In this document: positions 63,179 through 64,000 of the stretch, piece by piece
Numbering within the stretch: the stretch's first letter is position 1
Layout of the letters: each line of letters starts with the position of its first letter
DNA from: Chitinophagaceae bacterium BSSC1
GTDB lineage: Bacteria; Bacteroidota; Bacteroidia; Chitinophagales; Chitinophagaceae
Direction: 5' to 3'
DNA: 64,000 nucleotides
Assembly: GCA_002256435.1 (NCBI GenBank)
Contig: NKJC01000005.1
Coordinates: forward strand, 124,001 to 188,000
Made by a program: the position numbers and the translations under genes
The notes under the pieces: model-generated
What the model was told of the DNA's origin: nothing
The model's database searches: none
Seen by the model: only the letters and a program-made list of their open reading frames with translations

Positions 63179-64000
63179 ACAAATAAGTAGGCATCCTTTA
63201 TGGATTAGAATATTTAATTGGGAATATTGGCCTTTCCATATTTTATACGGACCTATTTATCCAATTTGGATCTACCTTGGAATTAGGGCTGGGAGTCCAT
63301 TTTTTATGAATACTGCCAATCCAAATATCACCAATGGAGGTTTTTTAATGGAAGGCAAAAAAGATATTTATGACCAACTTCCCAAAAAATCTTACCCAAA
63401 AACAATATTATTTGAATCTAAAACCTCATGGGAAAATATTAAAATAGGTATTAATCAAGCTGAGTTAAACTTTCCTATGATTGCTAAACCAAATATAGGA
63501 ATGCGGGGAATGGGAGTAAAGAAAATTGTTGTTGAACAGGATTTACTTAATTACGCTTTACAAAGTAGTGTTCCTTTTCTAATTCAGGAGTTTATCCCTT
63601 ATCAACAGGAAGTTGGGATTTTTTATATCAGAATCCCTGGTGCATCTAAAGGCTTTATTTCAGGGATTGTTGGAAAAGAATTTCTAACGGTAATGGGAAA
63701 TGGTAAAGACAGTATTAGAGAATTACTAACCACTGACCCAAGACATGTTTTACAAATTCCCTTTCTTGAAAAAGATGATCCAGAATTATTAAATACTATT
63801 TTAGACCAGGGTGAGACAAAATTATTGGTCCCTTATGGTAACCATGCACGCGGTGCTAAATTTCTTGATTATACTGATCAAAATAATTCAGAATTAGAAA
63901 TGTTTATTGATCAATTGTGTCAACAGATTCCCAATTTTCACTTTGGGAGAATAGACATGCGTTATGATAATTGGAACAGTCTTTGTAAGGGGGAACAATA
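63171..64000 (+). CDS. ATP-grasp family protein (3' end outside window)
   Basis: Partial gene, about 276 codons, open at the window end. ATG 63171 overlaps the NRDE stop by 8 bp. An N-terminal hydrophobic segment (FHILYGPIYPIWIYLGI) is followed by the ATP-grasp core: FPMIAKPNIGMRGMGVKKI (nucleotide-binding Lys and glycine loop), FLIQEFIPYQQEVGIFYIR (substrate/nucleotide-edge Glu), and FHFGRIDMRYDNW (metal-binding region). The pattern recalls D-Ala-D-Ala-ligase-like carboxylate-amine ligases, but the substrate is unknown and the N-terminus is unlike a standard Ddl. It ends the plus-strand run visible here. Confidence 0.8.
   Translation, partial: MFKQISRHPLWIRIFNWEYWPFHILYGPIYPIWIYLGIRAGSPFFMNTANPNITNGGFLMEGKKDIYDQLPKKSYPKTILFESKTSWENIKIGINQAELNFPMIAKPNIGMRGMGVKKIVVEQDLLNYALQSSVPFLIQEFIPYQQEVGIFYIRIPGASKGFISGIVGKEFLTVMGNGKDSIRELLTTDPRHVLQIPFLEKDDPELLNTILDQGETKLLVPYGNHARGAKFLDYTDQNNSELEMFIDQLCQQIPNFHFGRIDMRYDNWNSLCKGEQ

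Overview
The window looks like a chromosome segment of a Bacteroidota bacterium, most likely family Chitinophagaceae (a Sediminibacterium-like relative is my guess; the genus is not provable here). The signs are low GC, two SusC/SusD pairs, Cys-Lys/Cys-Thr lipoproteins, type IX secretion (T9SS) sorting domains, FG-GAP/ASPIC-UnbV lipoproteins, abundant PAS kinases with stand-alone receivers, and near absence of Shine-Dalgarno sites. I see no tRNA, rRNA, CRISPR array, insertion sequence or phage gene.

Region A (1-13.4 kb) is a carbohydrate locus. A LacI-type regulator, cut by the window edge, lies beside a minus-strand unit SusC-SusD-terminator-pectinesterase (CE8)-GH43. Divergently, a plus-strand cassette encodes a sugar symporter, a PfkB-type fructokinase and an amylosucrase. 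A near-perfect 18-bp palindrome (9014-9031) lies between the two units and could coordinate them. The inferred biology is plant or algal polysaccharide capture outside the cell, plus sucrose import and conversion to alpha-glucan and fructose phosphate inside.

Region B (13.4-22 kb) holds a TIGR04325-type methyltransferase with a small K+ channel, a three-gene secreted/membrane set with a DUF4349 lipoprotein, an outer-membrane barrel with a vanadium-haloperoxidase-type lipoprotein, and a secreted GH65 glucosidase followed by a TTG-started membrane-anchored protein.

Region C (22-38 kb) holds a membrane-anchored SRPBCC-GyrI protein and a T9SS type B protein. It then holds a second SusCD locus whose downstream genes are two paralogous FG-GAP/ASPIC-UnbV lipoproteins instead of glycosidases, divergent from its own LacI regulator. 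Similar 12-bp operator-like sites occur upstream of SusC (36747-36760) and of GH65 (21916-21927), suggesting one regulon.

Region D (38-60.1 kb) is a signalling island. It contains a giant PAS/GAF kinase, two receiver-PAS-kinases with different kinase modules, four stand-alone receivers, a hybrid kinase with Hpt, a 20-repeat TPR protein, an acyltransferase and a 57-residue protein. No DNA-binding output domain is present. It also contains a T9SS-exported choice-of-anchor A/Ig-like protein and a GH5 glycanase next to an alpha/beta-hydrolase-SGNH fusion.

Region E (60.3-64 kb) is a tightly packed plus-strand run: YHS, DoxX, a 46-codon ORF, YceI, DinB, NRDE/TANGO2 and an ATP-grasp protein cut by the window end.
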